Below, piece after piece: positions 1 to 5,406 of a stretch of 5,406 nucleotides of DNA (positions within the stretch are counted from its first letter, which is position 1; each line of letters begins with the position of its first letter). A model generated the notes under the pieces. That model was given only the letters and a program-made list of their open reading frames with translations, did no database searches and was not told the DNA's origin. Both the position numbers and the translations under genes were made by a program. Source of the stretch: an uncultured Curvibacter sp. (GTDB lineage Bacteria > Pseudomonadota > Gammaproteobacteria > Burkholderiales > Burkholderiaceae); the NCBI GenBank assembly GCA_946481355.1, contig CAMLNH010000196.1:1-5406 (forward strand), read 5' to 3'.

Positions 1-407
1 TGCTCGCCCAGCCACTTGGTGACCAGGCCCAGGCTGATGACGTAGTTGCCCTCGTTGTGGAAGCAGTCGGGCACAAAGAAGTTGGGGGTCTTCTTCGCGC
101 CGGTTTCGCTGAGGAAGAGCACCTCGTCACCGGTGACGGGCTGGTTCAGCGGGGCGCCCAGCTCTTTCCAGTTGGGGAAGAGCTCGTTGAGGGCGATCGG
201 GTCCATGACGGCGCCCGAGAGGATGTGGGCACCGGGTTCGCCACCTTTTTCAAGCACAACGACGGAGACGTCCGCGCCTTTCTCGGCCGCCAGTTGCTTG
301 AGGCGGATGGCGGTGGACAGGCCACCGGGGCCGCCGCCGACGACGACCACGTCGTATTCCATGGCTTCGCGGGGGCCGAACTGGGCGAGGATTTCATCGT
401 GGGTCAT
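1..407 (-). CDS. Electron transfer flavoprotein:ubiquinone oxidoreductase (ETF-QO), N-terminal part
   Basis: Inner-membrane-associated flavoprotein that takes electrons from reduced ETF, itself reduced by acyl-CoA and related dehydrogenases, and passes them to ubiquinone. Reading the minus strand from the ATG at 407-405 gives 135 open codons up to the window edge. An FAD-binding Rossmann fold opens the protein: YDVVVVGGGPGGLSTAIRL begins at residue 18 (GxGxxG-type glycines 24-29), and an acidic residue ending the second strand (E53 in VVLEKG) should bind the FAD ribose. The segments GAHILSGAVMDP (59-70), LNELFPNW (73-80) and CFHNEGNYVISLG (115-127) are characteristic of ETF-QO and separate it from other FAD oxidoreductases. 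The family is usually about 550 residues with a C-terminal 4Fe-4S domain, so roughly three quarters lies outside the window; this is an edge effect, not a broken gene. Met16, just before the Rossmann strand, is an alternative start. No strong ribosome binding site precedes Met1. The symbols etfD or ETFDH are sometimes used. Confidence 0.93.
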   Translation of the reverse strand, partial: MTHDEILAQFGPREAMEYDVVVVGGGPGGLSTAIRLKQLAAEKGADVSVVVLEKGGEPGAHILSGAVMDPIALNELFPNWKELGAPLNQPVTGDEVLFLSETGAKKTPNFFVPDCFHNEGNYVISLGLVTKWLGE

Positions 408-512
408 GGCGGCTGCTTTCTGTCTCGGTGCGGGAAGTCGCTTGATAATGGTGCGGGTTCGGCGCGGGATGTTAGGGGCTAACCCGCCCCCCGGCCTGTC
501 GGATGTGCGACT

Positions 513-523
513 GATTTTAAATC
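513..523 (-). promoter_or_regulatory. Candidate -10 region of the ETF-QO promoter (small AT palindrome)
   Basis: GATTTTAAATC is a perfect odd palindrome (GATTT, T, AAATC) in otherwise GC-rich DNA. On the minus strand it contains TAAAAT (519 down to 514), which matches the sigma-70 -10 consensus at five of six positions and lies about 107 bases upstream of the ETF-QO start. No convincing -35 is seen; the corresponding region overlaps the left arm of the operator-like repeat at 535-558. The promoter call is inference. Confidence 0.3.
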
Positions 524-534
524 GGAATGACTAC

Positions 535-558
535 AAAATAGAACGACCGTTCTTTTTT
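535..558. promoter_or_regulatory. Inverted repeat, probable TetR-family repressor operator
   Basis: The core AGAACGACCGTTCT (540-553) has perfect 6-base arms around a 2-base centre. The symmetry extends outward to 11-base arms with a single mismatch (T539 against T554), running through A-tracts on the left and T-tracts on the right. It lies in the only AT-rich part of the divergent region, 34 bases before the reductase RBS-to-ATG segment ends and 128 bases before the ETF-QO start. Size, symmetry and the ACG/CGT half-sites resemble operators of TetR-type regulators of fatty-acid and branched-chain acyl-CoA catabolism in proteobacteria, regulons that often include ETF-QO. The regulator is not encoded in the window. 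A stem-loop terminator is unlikely because the two-base loop could not form in RNA without opening the stem, and no gene ends upstream of it. Confidence 0.6.
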
Positions 559-574
559 TGTCGGGTATTTTGCG

Positions 575-581
575 AAAGGGG
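575..581 (+). promoter_or_regulatory. Ribosome binding site of the short-chain dehydrogenase
   Basis: AAAGGGG ends five bases before the ATG at 587. It is a reasonable Shine-Dalgarno sequence and supports this start. An alternative upstream ATG at 558 is in a different frame and lacks such a site. Confidence 0.6.
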
Positions 582-586
582 CCACC

Positions 587-1369
587 ATGGCGTACAGCAT
601 CGATCTTTCCGGCCGTGTGGCCTTCATCACCGGCGCCTCGGGCGGCCTGGGCGCGCAGTTCGCGCGCACCCTGTCGCGCGCCGGCGCGGCCGTGGTGCTG
701 GCCGCGCGCCGCGTGGAAAAACTCAAGGAGCTGCGCGCGCAGATCGAGGGCGAGGGCGGCGATGCCCATGTGGTGGAGCTGGATGTGACGGACATCGGCT
801 CCATCCGCGCCGCCGTGGCGCGCGCCGAGACCGAGGTGGGCTCCATCGACATCCTGATCAACAACTCGGGCGTCAGCACCACCCAGCGCATCGTGGACGT
901 GACGGAAGAAGACTACGATTTCGTGCTGGACACCAACACCAAGGGGGCCTTCTTCGTGGCGCAGGAAGTGGGCAAACGCATGATCGCGCGCGCCAAGGGC
1001 GCCGCGCCGGGCACCTACACGGGCGGACGCATCGTCAACATCGCGTCCATGGCCGGGCTCAAGGTGCTGCCGCAGATCGGCATCTACTGCATGAGCAAGG
1101 CCGCCGTGGTGCACATGAGCCGCGCCATGGCCGCGGAGTGGGGCAAGTTCGGCATCAACGTCAACGCGCTGTGCCCGGGTTATATCGACACCGAGATCAA
1201 CCACCACCACTGGCAGACCGAGCAGGGCCAGAAGCTCATCAACATGCTGCCGCGCAAGCGCGTCGGCCAGCCGGCCGACCTGGACGCAGTGCTGGTGATG
1301 CTTTGCGCCAAGGAGAGTCATTTCATCAACGGCGCGGTGATCCAGGCCGACGACGGTTTCGCGACCTGA
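587..1369 (+). CDS. Classical short-chain dehydrogenase/reductase (SDR, FabG-like)
   Basis: A 260-residue cytosolic NAD(P)-dependent oxidoreductase of the classical SDR family, full length for that family (about 250). Visible motifs in order: the cofactor-binding TGASGGLG (residues 15-22); AARR at the end of strand 2 (39-42), where Arg41 hints at NADPH preference; DV at 66-67 for adenine binding; NNSG (92-95), a variant of the usual NNAG; and the catalytic tetrad Asn117, Ser154, Tyr167 and Lys171 (YCMSK). PG at 197-198 follows as expected. A short insert (about 134-146, rich in A, G and T) precedes strand 5. The substrate cannot be read from the sequence. The divergent ETF-QO gene and the shared operator-like repeat suggest a role in acyl-CoA or related ketone/alcohol oxidation, for example as a 3-hydroxyacyl-CoA dehydrogenase, but this is inference. 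Annotation as 3-oxoacyl-ACP reductase or glucose dehydrogenase by similarity alone would be unsafe. Confidence 0.93.
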   Translation: MAYSIDLSGRVAFITGASGGLGAQFARTLSRAGAAVVLAARRVEKLKELRAQIEGEGGDAHVVELDVTDIGSIRAAVARAETEVGSIDILINNSGVSTTQRIVDVTEEDYDFVLDTNTKGAFFVAQEVGKRMIARAKGAAPGTYTGGRIVNIASMAGLKVLPQIGIYCMSKAAVVHMSRAMAAEWGKFGINVNALCPGYIDTEINHHHWQTEQGQKLINMLPRKRVGQPADLDAVLVMLCAKESHFINGAVIQADDGFAT

Positions 1370-1373
1370 GTCC

Positions 1374-1387
1374 GGGCGGCCACGCCC
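1374..1387 (+). terminator. Weak hairpin after the SDR gene
   Basis: GGGCG (1374-1378) and CGCCC (1383-1387) pair around a four-base loop starting four bases after the SDR stop. The stem is GC-only, but the bases after it (AAATCTTG) do not form a U-tract, so it is at best a poor intrinsic terminator. It may simply reflect GC-rich composition. Confidence 0.2.
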
Positions 1388-1427
1388 AAATCTTGACGCA
1401 GATCATGCCCCAGCAGGCCGGGCGGCG

Positions 1428-1433
1428 CACAAT
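1428..1433 (+). promoter_or_regulatory. Candidate -10 element placed for a leaderless start of the Lon-like gene
   Basis: CACAAT ends six bases before the ATG at 1440. If it is a sigma-70 -10 hexamer, transcription would begin at or next to the A of the start codon. No Shine-Dalgarno sequence lies between 1415 and 1439. A TTGACG at 1393-1398 looks like a -35 but is 29 bases away, too far to pair with this element; nothing at the usual 17-base spacing resembles a -35. The promoter call is inference. Confidence 0.35.
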
Positions 1434-1439
1434 GGGCCC

Positions 1440-3872
1440 ATGCCCGTCGCTCCAGTCCCGCCTGTCGAGCTGCGTCTGGCCATCGATGCCAGGGGGCTGG
1501 GCTTTGCCGATACCTCCGAGCTGCTGGACCAGCCCTTGCCGTGGATCGGACAAGAGCGTGCCGAGCAGGCTGCGCGCTTCGGTCTGCAGATGGATGCGCC
1601 CGACTACAACCTTTTCGTGCTGGGTGAAGTGGGCAGTGGGCGCAGCACGCTGCTCGCGCAGATGATGCAGGAAGTGGCGGCCACGCGACCCGTGCCGCCG
1701 GACCTGTGCTACCTGCACAACTTCGACGCGCCAGAGCGTCCGCGCGCGCTGCGCATGCCGCCCGGGCAGGGACGGCAGCTGCGCCAGCTCATGGCCCAGC
1801 TGGTCAAGACCTTGCAGGCCGAGATCCCCAAACGGCTCGACGGCGAGGACTTCCGCGGCGAAAGCGCCCACCTGCAGAAGACCTACAAGGCCGAGGACCT
1901 GCGCGCTTTTGCCGAGCTCGACGCCTACGCTGAGGCACGCAGCTTCGCCATCATCCGCGACGAAGGGCATCTGGTGCTGACCCTGCGCGACGAGAAGGGC
2001 GAGCCCATGACCGAAGGCAAGTTGCTGGCCTTGCCCAAGGACAGGCGTGCCGAGACGGACCGGCTCGAGGAGGAACTGCGCGGCGAGATTGCGCGCTACC
2101 TGGAGAGGACGCGGGCGCTGGAACGCGTGCTCAACCAGGGCCTGGCCGCGCTGCGCCGCCAGGTGATCAAGCCCCTGCTGGAGCACGAACTGCAGGAAAT
2201 TCGCAACGAGTTGCGCAAGCAGATCAAGGACACGGTCAAGCTGGGCAGCTACCTGGACCAGGTGGCGCACGATGTTCTGGAGAACCTCGAACTGTTCCAG
2301 CCGGGCAGCGGTGACGAGGACGACAGCCTGCGCGCCGCCGCGCTGACCGAGGTGTTGGCGCGCTACCACGTGAACCTGGTGGTGGACCAGCACGGCCGAT
2401 CGGGCGCGCCGGTGATCGTTGAGGACAACCCCGTGTTCCGTGCCCTGTTCGGCAGCATCGAGTACCAGAACGAGAACGATGTGCTGGTGACGGATCACAG
2501 CCGCATCCGCGCCGGCAGTCTGCTGCGCGCGCATGGTGGCTTCCTGATGTTGCACCTGCGCGACCTGCTGGCCGATGAGCCGGTGTGGGAAAAGCTGCGC
2601 CGCTTCCTGCGCAGCGGTCGCCTGCAGATCGAGGAGCCGGGCATGCTTTACGCGCCCATCGCTGCCGTCTCGCTGCAGCCCGAGCCGGTGGACGTGGACG
2701 TGAAGATCATCCTCGTGGGTTCGGTCGAGGAGTACTACGCCGTGCAGGAGGGCGACCCGGAGTTTGCACGTCACCTGCGCTGCAAGGTGGACTTTGCCGA
2801 GAGTTTCCGGGCCAGCGCCGGTACCTATCGCGCCACCGGCATCTTCGTGGCCCACACCTGCCGCCGCCTGGGCCTGCCGCACTTCACGGCCGAGGCCGTG
2901 GCCGTGCTGCTGGAACAAGCGCACCGCGAGGCCGAGGACCAGACGCGCCAGAGCGCCATCTTTGCGCACAGCGAGACCCTGGTGATGGAGGCCGCGGCCA
3001 TGGCCCGGGCGCGCGGCGCCGTGCGGGTGGAGGCGGCTGATGTGCAGGCCGCGCAACAGGCGCGCATCCATCGCCACGACTACCCCGAGCAGCGTCTGCA
3101 GGAAACGTTGGGCGACGGTGAGCGCCTGCTCGACGTGGATGGCGAGAAGGTGGCCCAGGTCAATGGGCTGACCGTGGTCGATCTGGGCGACTACCGCTTC
3201 GGCTTTCCCGTGCGTGTGACGGCGCGCACCCATGCGGGCGACGAGGGTCTGCTCAACATCGAGCGCGAGGTGGAGCTCTCCGGCCCCATCCACGACAAGG
3301 GCGTGCTCATCCTTCACAGCCATCTGGCTGCGCTCTTCGTGCATATCACGCCGCTGGCACTCAACGCGGCGGTGGTGTTCGAGCAGGAGTACAGCGGGGT
3401 GGAAGGTGACTCGGCCTCCTTCGCAGAGTTCGCGGCCTTGCTGTCTTCGCTGGCGGCGGTGCCGCTGCGCCAGGGCATCGCCGTGACCGGCGCACTCAAC
3501 CAGCATGGCGAGCTGCTGCCCGTGGGCGGCATCAACGAGAAGATCGAAGGTTATTTCCGCAGCTGCGAACGGTTGGGCCTGACGGGCCGCCAGGGCGTGC
3601 TGATCCCACGCCGCAACCGCCGTCACCTGATGCTGGCGCCGCAGGTGGTAGACGCCGTGGTCCAGGGCCGCTTTCAGATATGGACGGCCGAGACGGCGGG
3701 CGAGGGCATGGTCTTGCTCGGTGGTCTGCCTTATGGTGAGCCGGGCCCCGGCGGCTACGCCGCCGACACATTGCTCGGACGTGCGCAGCGCACTTTGCTG
3801 GATTACCGCAAGGCCTGCCAGGCTTCGGGCCGGGCCGAACGCAGGCCCAGGCCGCTGACCTCCCGGTCCTGA
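1440..3872 (+). CDS. Lon-family (S16) protease with AAA_32-type N-terminal region, YcbZ/LonC-like
   Basis: An 810-residue cytosolic protein joining a Lon-like AAA+ module to a C-terminal Lon serine protease domain, of the YcbZ/LonC/AsrA-like group rather than classical LonA, since the LonA N-domain is absent. Order: short N-terminal segment with IGQERA (36-41); P-loop region GEVGSGRS (62-69); a charged helical, probably coiled-coil insert (about 200-265); AAA+ core including GGFLMLHLRDLL (366-377, Walker B position) and VKIILVGS (421-428, sensor-like strand); helical lid; protease domain from about 575. The catalytic dyad is intact: Ser658 in EGDSAS and Lys701 in GGINEKIEG, so proteolytic activity is expected. 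In contrast, Walker A has Arg68 where Lys is normal, and Walker B lacks the acidic DE pair, so ATP hydrolysis is doubtful. The C-terminus ends in a basic tail (797-810). It starts 70 bases after the SDR stop, without a ribosome binding site; it is probably its own transcription unit. Its likely role is protein quality control or stress response; substrates are unknown. Confidence 0.9.
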   Translation: MPVAPVPPVELRLAIDARGLGFADTSELLDQPLPWIGQERAEQAARFGLQMDAPDYNLFVLGEVGSGRSTLLAQMMQEVAATRPVPPDLCYLHNFDAPERPRALRMPPGQGRQLRQLMAQLVKTLQAEIPKRLDGEDFRGESAHLQKTYKAEDLRAFAELDAYAEARSFAIIRDEGHLVLTLRDEKGEPMTEGKLLALPKDRRAETDRLEEELRGEIARYLERTRALERVLNQGLAALRRQVIKPLLEHELQEIRNELRKQIKDTVKLGSYLDQVAHDVLENLELFQPGSGDEDDSLRAAALTEVLARYHVNLVVDQHGRSGAPVIVEDNPVFRALFGSIEYQNENDVLVTDHSRIRAGSLLRAHGGFLMLHLRDLLADEPVWEKLRRFLRSGRLQIEEPGMLYAPIAAVSLQPEPVDVDVKIILVGSVEEYYAVQEGDPEFARHLRCKVDFAESFRASAGTYRATGIFVAHTCRRLGLPHFTAEAVAVLLEQAHREAEDQTRQSAIFAHSETLVMEAAAMARARGAVRVEAADVQAAQQARIHRHDYPEQRLQETLGDGERLLDVDGEKVAQVNGLTVVDLGDYRFGFPVRVTARTHAGDEGLLNIEREVELSGPIHDKGVLILHSHLAALFVHITPLALNAAVVFEQEYSGVEGDSASFAEFAALLSSLAAVPLRQGIAVTGALNQHGELLPVGGINEKIEGYFRSCERLGLTGRQGVLIPRRNRRHLMLAPQVVDAVVQGRFQIWTAETAGEGMVLLGGLPYGEPGPGGYAADTLLGRAQRTLLDYRKACQASGRAERRPRPLTSRS

Positions 3873-3892
3873 GCCGGGGCAGGTGCACCATC

Positions 3893-3911
3893 GGTCCTCA
3901 AGCAGAGGGCC
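3893..3911 (+). terminator. Hairpin 20 bases after the Lon-like gene
   Basis: GGTCCTC (3893-3899) and GAGGGCC (3905-3911) form a 7-base-pair stem with one G-U pair and a 5-base loop (AAGCA). It is followed by TGTTCT, only a weak U-run. It may help terminate the protease transcript or protect its 3' end. Confidence 0.35.
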
Positions 3912-3944
3912 TGTTCTGCCGAAAACTGTTCAGAGTCATCCGGT

Positions 3945-3966
3945 GCCCGTACCTGATACGGGCTTT
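3945..3966 (+). terminator. Probable intrinsic terminator of the Lon-like gene
   Basis: GCCCGTA (3945-3951) and TACGGGC (3957-3963) form a perfect 7-base-pair stem around a 5-base loop (CCTGA), followed directly by TTT. The U-run is short, so efficiency is uncertain. It lies 72 bases after the protease stop and 111 bases before the chemoreceptor start, and it separates the two transcription units. Confidence 0.5.
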
Positions 3967-3995
3967 CCCCAGCTATGGACAGCTTGCACTCTCAC

Positions 3996-4001
3996 TATAA
4001 A
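3996..4001 (+). promoter_or_regulatory. Candidate -10 element of the chemoreceptor promoter
   Basis: TATAAA in an otherwise GC-rich spacer is the best sigma-70 -10 match upstream of the chemoreceptor and would give a leader of about 70 bases. No good -35 lies 16-18 bases upstream (the region reads around CTATGGAC); TTGCAC at 3984-3989 is only six bases away. The leader includes a possible hairpin of GCGGG (4030-4034) with CCCGC (4045-4049). I could not fit a sigma-28 or sigma-54 promoter here. Confidence 0.3.
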
Positions 4002-4064
4002 GAGCTCAGGGACAGGCATGCCGCAGGCAGCGGGACGGACGAAGCCCGCCGTTGAAGAAAAAAC

Positions 4065-4070
4065 CAGGAG
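4065..4070 (+). promoter_or_regulatory. Ribosome binding site of the chemoreceptor
   Basis: CAGGAG ends six bases before the ATG at 4077, after an A-rich stretch. It is the best Shine-Dalgarno in the window and selects this start over the in-frame ATG four codons later. Confidence 0.75.
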
Positions 4071-4076
4071 TTCCGT

Positions 4077-5406
4077 ATGCTGAACCGCATGAGCTTCAAG
4101 CTGAAGATCGGCTTGCTCGTGGCCGTGGCCCTGATCGCCGTGGCCGTTTTGACCATCATCTCCACTCTGCAGTCCCGAACGCAGATCACCGAAGCCCGCA
4201 AGGACCAGCTGGTCACGGCCGTGCAATCGGCCCATGGCGTGGTCATGGGTTACCAGGCGCTGGCCAAGGCCGGCACGCTCTCCGAGGCCGATGCGCAGAA
4301 GCTGGCGGCCGAGGCTGTAGGACTGTCGCGCTACGGCGGCCCTGAGGGCAAGACCGAGTATTTCTATGTCTGGACGCTGGACGGCGTGGGCGTGATGCAC
4401 CCGATCCGGCGCGAGTGGAACGGGCAGAACATGATCGGCAAGATCAAGGATGGTTCGGGTGTGGACATCATCATTGCCTTGATCGAGGGCGCCAAGAAGA
4501 GTCGCGACGGCAAGGCCTTTGTGCCCACCATGTTCCCGCGCCCGGGCGAGAAGGTGGCCGTGCCCAAGCTGCAGTACGTCATCACCGTGCCGGGCTGGAA
4601 CTGGATCGTGGGCTCGGGCCTGTACACCGACGACCTCGACGCGGTGGTGCGCCAGCAGATCATCATCGGCGTGATGCAGCTGCTGGTGGCCTTGCTCATC
4701 ATTGGCGGCATCGGTCTGGTGGTGTTCCGTTCGGTGATCCGCCAGGTGGGCGGCGAGCCCGGGGTGGCCTACGAGGCCATGTCCGAGGTGGCCCAGGGCA
4801 ATCTGGGCGTGGACCTGCCGCCGGCAGCGCCGGGCAGCATCATGGACGGTCTGGGGCAGATGGTGGCTTCGCTGCGCAAGCTGGTGTCCCAGGTGCGCGG
4901 CGCCACTGACAGCATCGCCACGGCTTCGAGCGAGATTGCCCAGGGCAATACCGACCTCTCGCACCGTACTGAACAGACGGCCAGCAATCTGCAGCAGACG
5001 GCGTCTTCCATGGAAGAGCTCACCGGCACGGTGCAGCAGACCAGCAGCAGCGCCAACATGGCCAACCAGCTCGCATCTTCGGCGGCCGAGGTGGCCGGGC
5101 GTGGCGGGCAGGTGGTGGCGCAGGTGGTCAGCACCATGGGCGAGATCAACGACAGCAGCAAGAAGATCAACGACATCATCGGCGTGATCGACGGCATCGC
5201 CTTCCAGACCAACATCCTGGCGCTCAACGCCGCCGTGGAAGCGGCGCGCGCCGGCGAGCAGGGCCGCGGCTTCGCGGTGGTGGCCAGCGAGGTGCGCAGC
5301 CTGGCCGGGCGCAGTGCGGAAGCGGCCAAGGAGATCAAGGCCCTGATCGGCGCCTCGGTGCAGAAGGTGGACAGCGGCAGCCAGCTGGTGGCCGAGGCCG
5401 GCCAGA
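4077..5406 (+). CDS. Methyl-accepting chemotaxis protein with a periplasmic single Cache domain (C-terminus outside window)
   Basis: Transmembrane chemoreceptor that controls the CheA kinase through CheW; 443 codons are present before the right edge. Order: short basic N-terminus; TM1 about residues 11-30; periplasmic single Cache domain (sCache_2-like) about 38-190, with [15 protein letters not shown] (95-109), a W-N-G-Q-N turn (114-118), VPKLQYV (162-168) and [13 protein letters not shown] (174-186); TM2 about 194-217; HAMP-like linker with a GGEP element (225-228) and GNLGVDL (241-247); then the cytoplasmic coiled-coil signalling domain. The hairpin tip, [20 protein letters not shown] and following residues (374 on), is nearly invariant in the family and includes the CheA/CheW contact region. 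By alignment to remembered E. coli Tar, methylation candidates are Gln300, Gln307 and Glu314, seven residues apart; Glu314 to Arg391 spans 77 residues as in Tar, suggesting a Tar-like 36-heptad receptor. Cache domains of this type often sense small carboxylates, but the ligand is not readable here. About 100 or more residues are missing at the end. Confidence 0.93.
   Translation, partial: MLNRMSFKLKIGLLVAVALIAVAVLTIISTLQSRTQITEARKDQLVTAVQSAHGVVMGYQALAKAGTLSEADAQKLAAEAVGLSRYGGPEGKTEYFYVWTLDGVGVMHPIRREWNGQNMIGKIKDGSGVDIIIALIEGAKKSRDGKAFVPTMFPRPGEKVAVPKLQYVITVPGWNWIVGSGLYTDDLDAVVRQQIIIGVMQLLVALLIIGGIGLVVFRSVIRQVGGEPGVAYEAMSEVAQGNLGVDLPPAAPGSIMDGLGQMVASLRKLVSQVRGATDSIATASSEIAQGNTDLSHRTEQTASNLQQTASSMEELTGTVQQTSSSANMANQLASSAAEVAGRGGQVVAQVVSTMGEINDSSKKINDIIGVIDGIAFQTNILALNAAVEAARAGEQGRGFAVVASEVRSLAGRSAEAAKEIKALIGASVQKVDSGSQLVAEAGQ

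Noticed and set aside
1..407. ETF-QO as a truncated pseudogene
   Set aside because: The frame is open right up to the window edge with family residues intact, so the shortness is caused by the window boundary.
581..590. GCCACCATGG, an exact match to the eukaryotic Kozak consensus at the SDR start
   Set aside because: The gene is bacterial in codon use and neighbours and has a Shine-Dalgarno sequence. In GC-rich DNA the match is most simply coincidence and does not indicate an expression construct.
479..1321. Open reading frame of 280 codons on the minus strand across the SDR
   Set aside because: It is a His/Ala/Gly-rich shadow of the SDR coding strand with no family features.
1393..1398. 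TTGACG as the -35 box of the protease promoter
   Set aside because: The only plausible -10 (CACAAT) is 29 bases downstream, and the sequence at the correct spacing is purely GC-rich.
46..1665. Open reading frame of 539 codons on the plus strand crossing ETF-QO, the intergenic region and the SDR
   Set aside because: It is antisense to ETF-QO and out of frame with the SDR. The composition is low-complexity (Arg, Gly, His runs) and it crosses a divergent promoter region, as expected for chance openness in GC-rich DNA.
1326..3626. Open reading frame of 766 codons on the minus strand, antisense to the protease gene
   Set aside because: It mirrors the G/C-biased codons of the real gene. Its translation is dominated by His, Gln, Ala, Leu and Arg with no recognisable domain, whereas the plus strand encodes clear Lon motifs.
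3913..3931. Repeated CTGTTC near 3911 and 3926 as a direct-repeat site
   Set aside because: Two six-base copies are too short and too few to separate from chance, and no associated structure is visible.
3977..3989. TGGACAGCTTGCA as a sigma-54 promoter for the chemoreceptor
   Set aside because: The GG and GC dinucleotides are only seven bases apart, whereas sigma-54 promoters need about ten.

Overview
The window looks like chromosomal DNA from a GC-rich betaproteobacterium, probably order Burkholderiales and plausibly family Comamonadaceae. This rests on strong G/C third-position bias, the style of the four proteins (ETF-ubiquinone oxidoreductase, short-chain dehydrogenase, Lon-like AAA/protease, Cache-type chemoreceptor), and a CACAAT-before-ATG start region of a kind I associate with that group. 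The taxonomy is inference, not a database result. No mobile element, CRISPR array, tRNA, rRNA or phage gene is visible.

Layout: (1) 1-407, minus strand, holds the first 135 residues of an electron-transfer flavoprotein:ubiquinone oxidoreductase that continues off the left edge. (2) 408-586 is a divergent intergenic region that is AT-rich in its middle. It carries a strong inverted repeat (core AGAACGACCGTTCT) that looks like a TetR-family operator. (3) 587-1369, plus strand, is a complete classical short-chain dehydrogenase/reductase. (4) 1440-3872, plus strand, is a complete 810-residue Lon-family (S16) protease. Its Ser-Lys dyad is intact, but its AAA+ nucleotide-binding motifs look degenerate. 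It has no visible Shine-Dalgarno sequence and may be leaderless. (5) 3873-4076 is intergenic, with two hairpins after the protease gene and a candidate -10 element plus a good ribosome binding site before the next gene. (6) 4077-5406, plus strand, is a methyl-accepting chemotaxis protein with one periplasmic Cache domain, cut off by the right edge.

The first two genes probably belong to one theme. ETF-QO passes electrons from acyl-CoA dehydrogenases through ETF to the quinone pool, and the divergent reductase may act on a related acyl or ketone substrate under the same repressor. The protease and the chemoreceptor appear to be separate transcription units with no obvious functional link to each other or to the first pair.

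I see no strong case for a wholly undescribed system. The points most worth a second look are the shared operator, the protease with an altered ATP-binding motif, and that gene's possible leaderless start.
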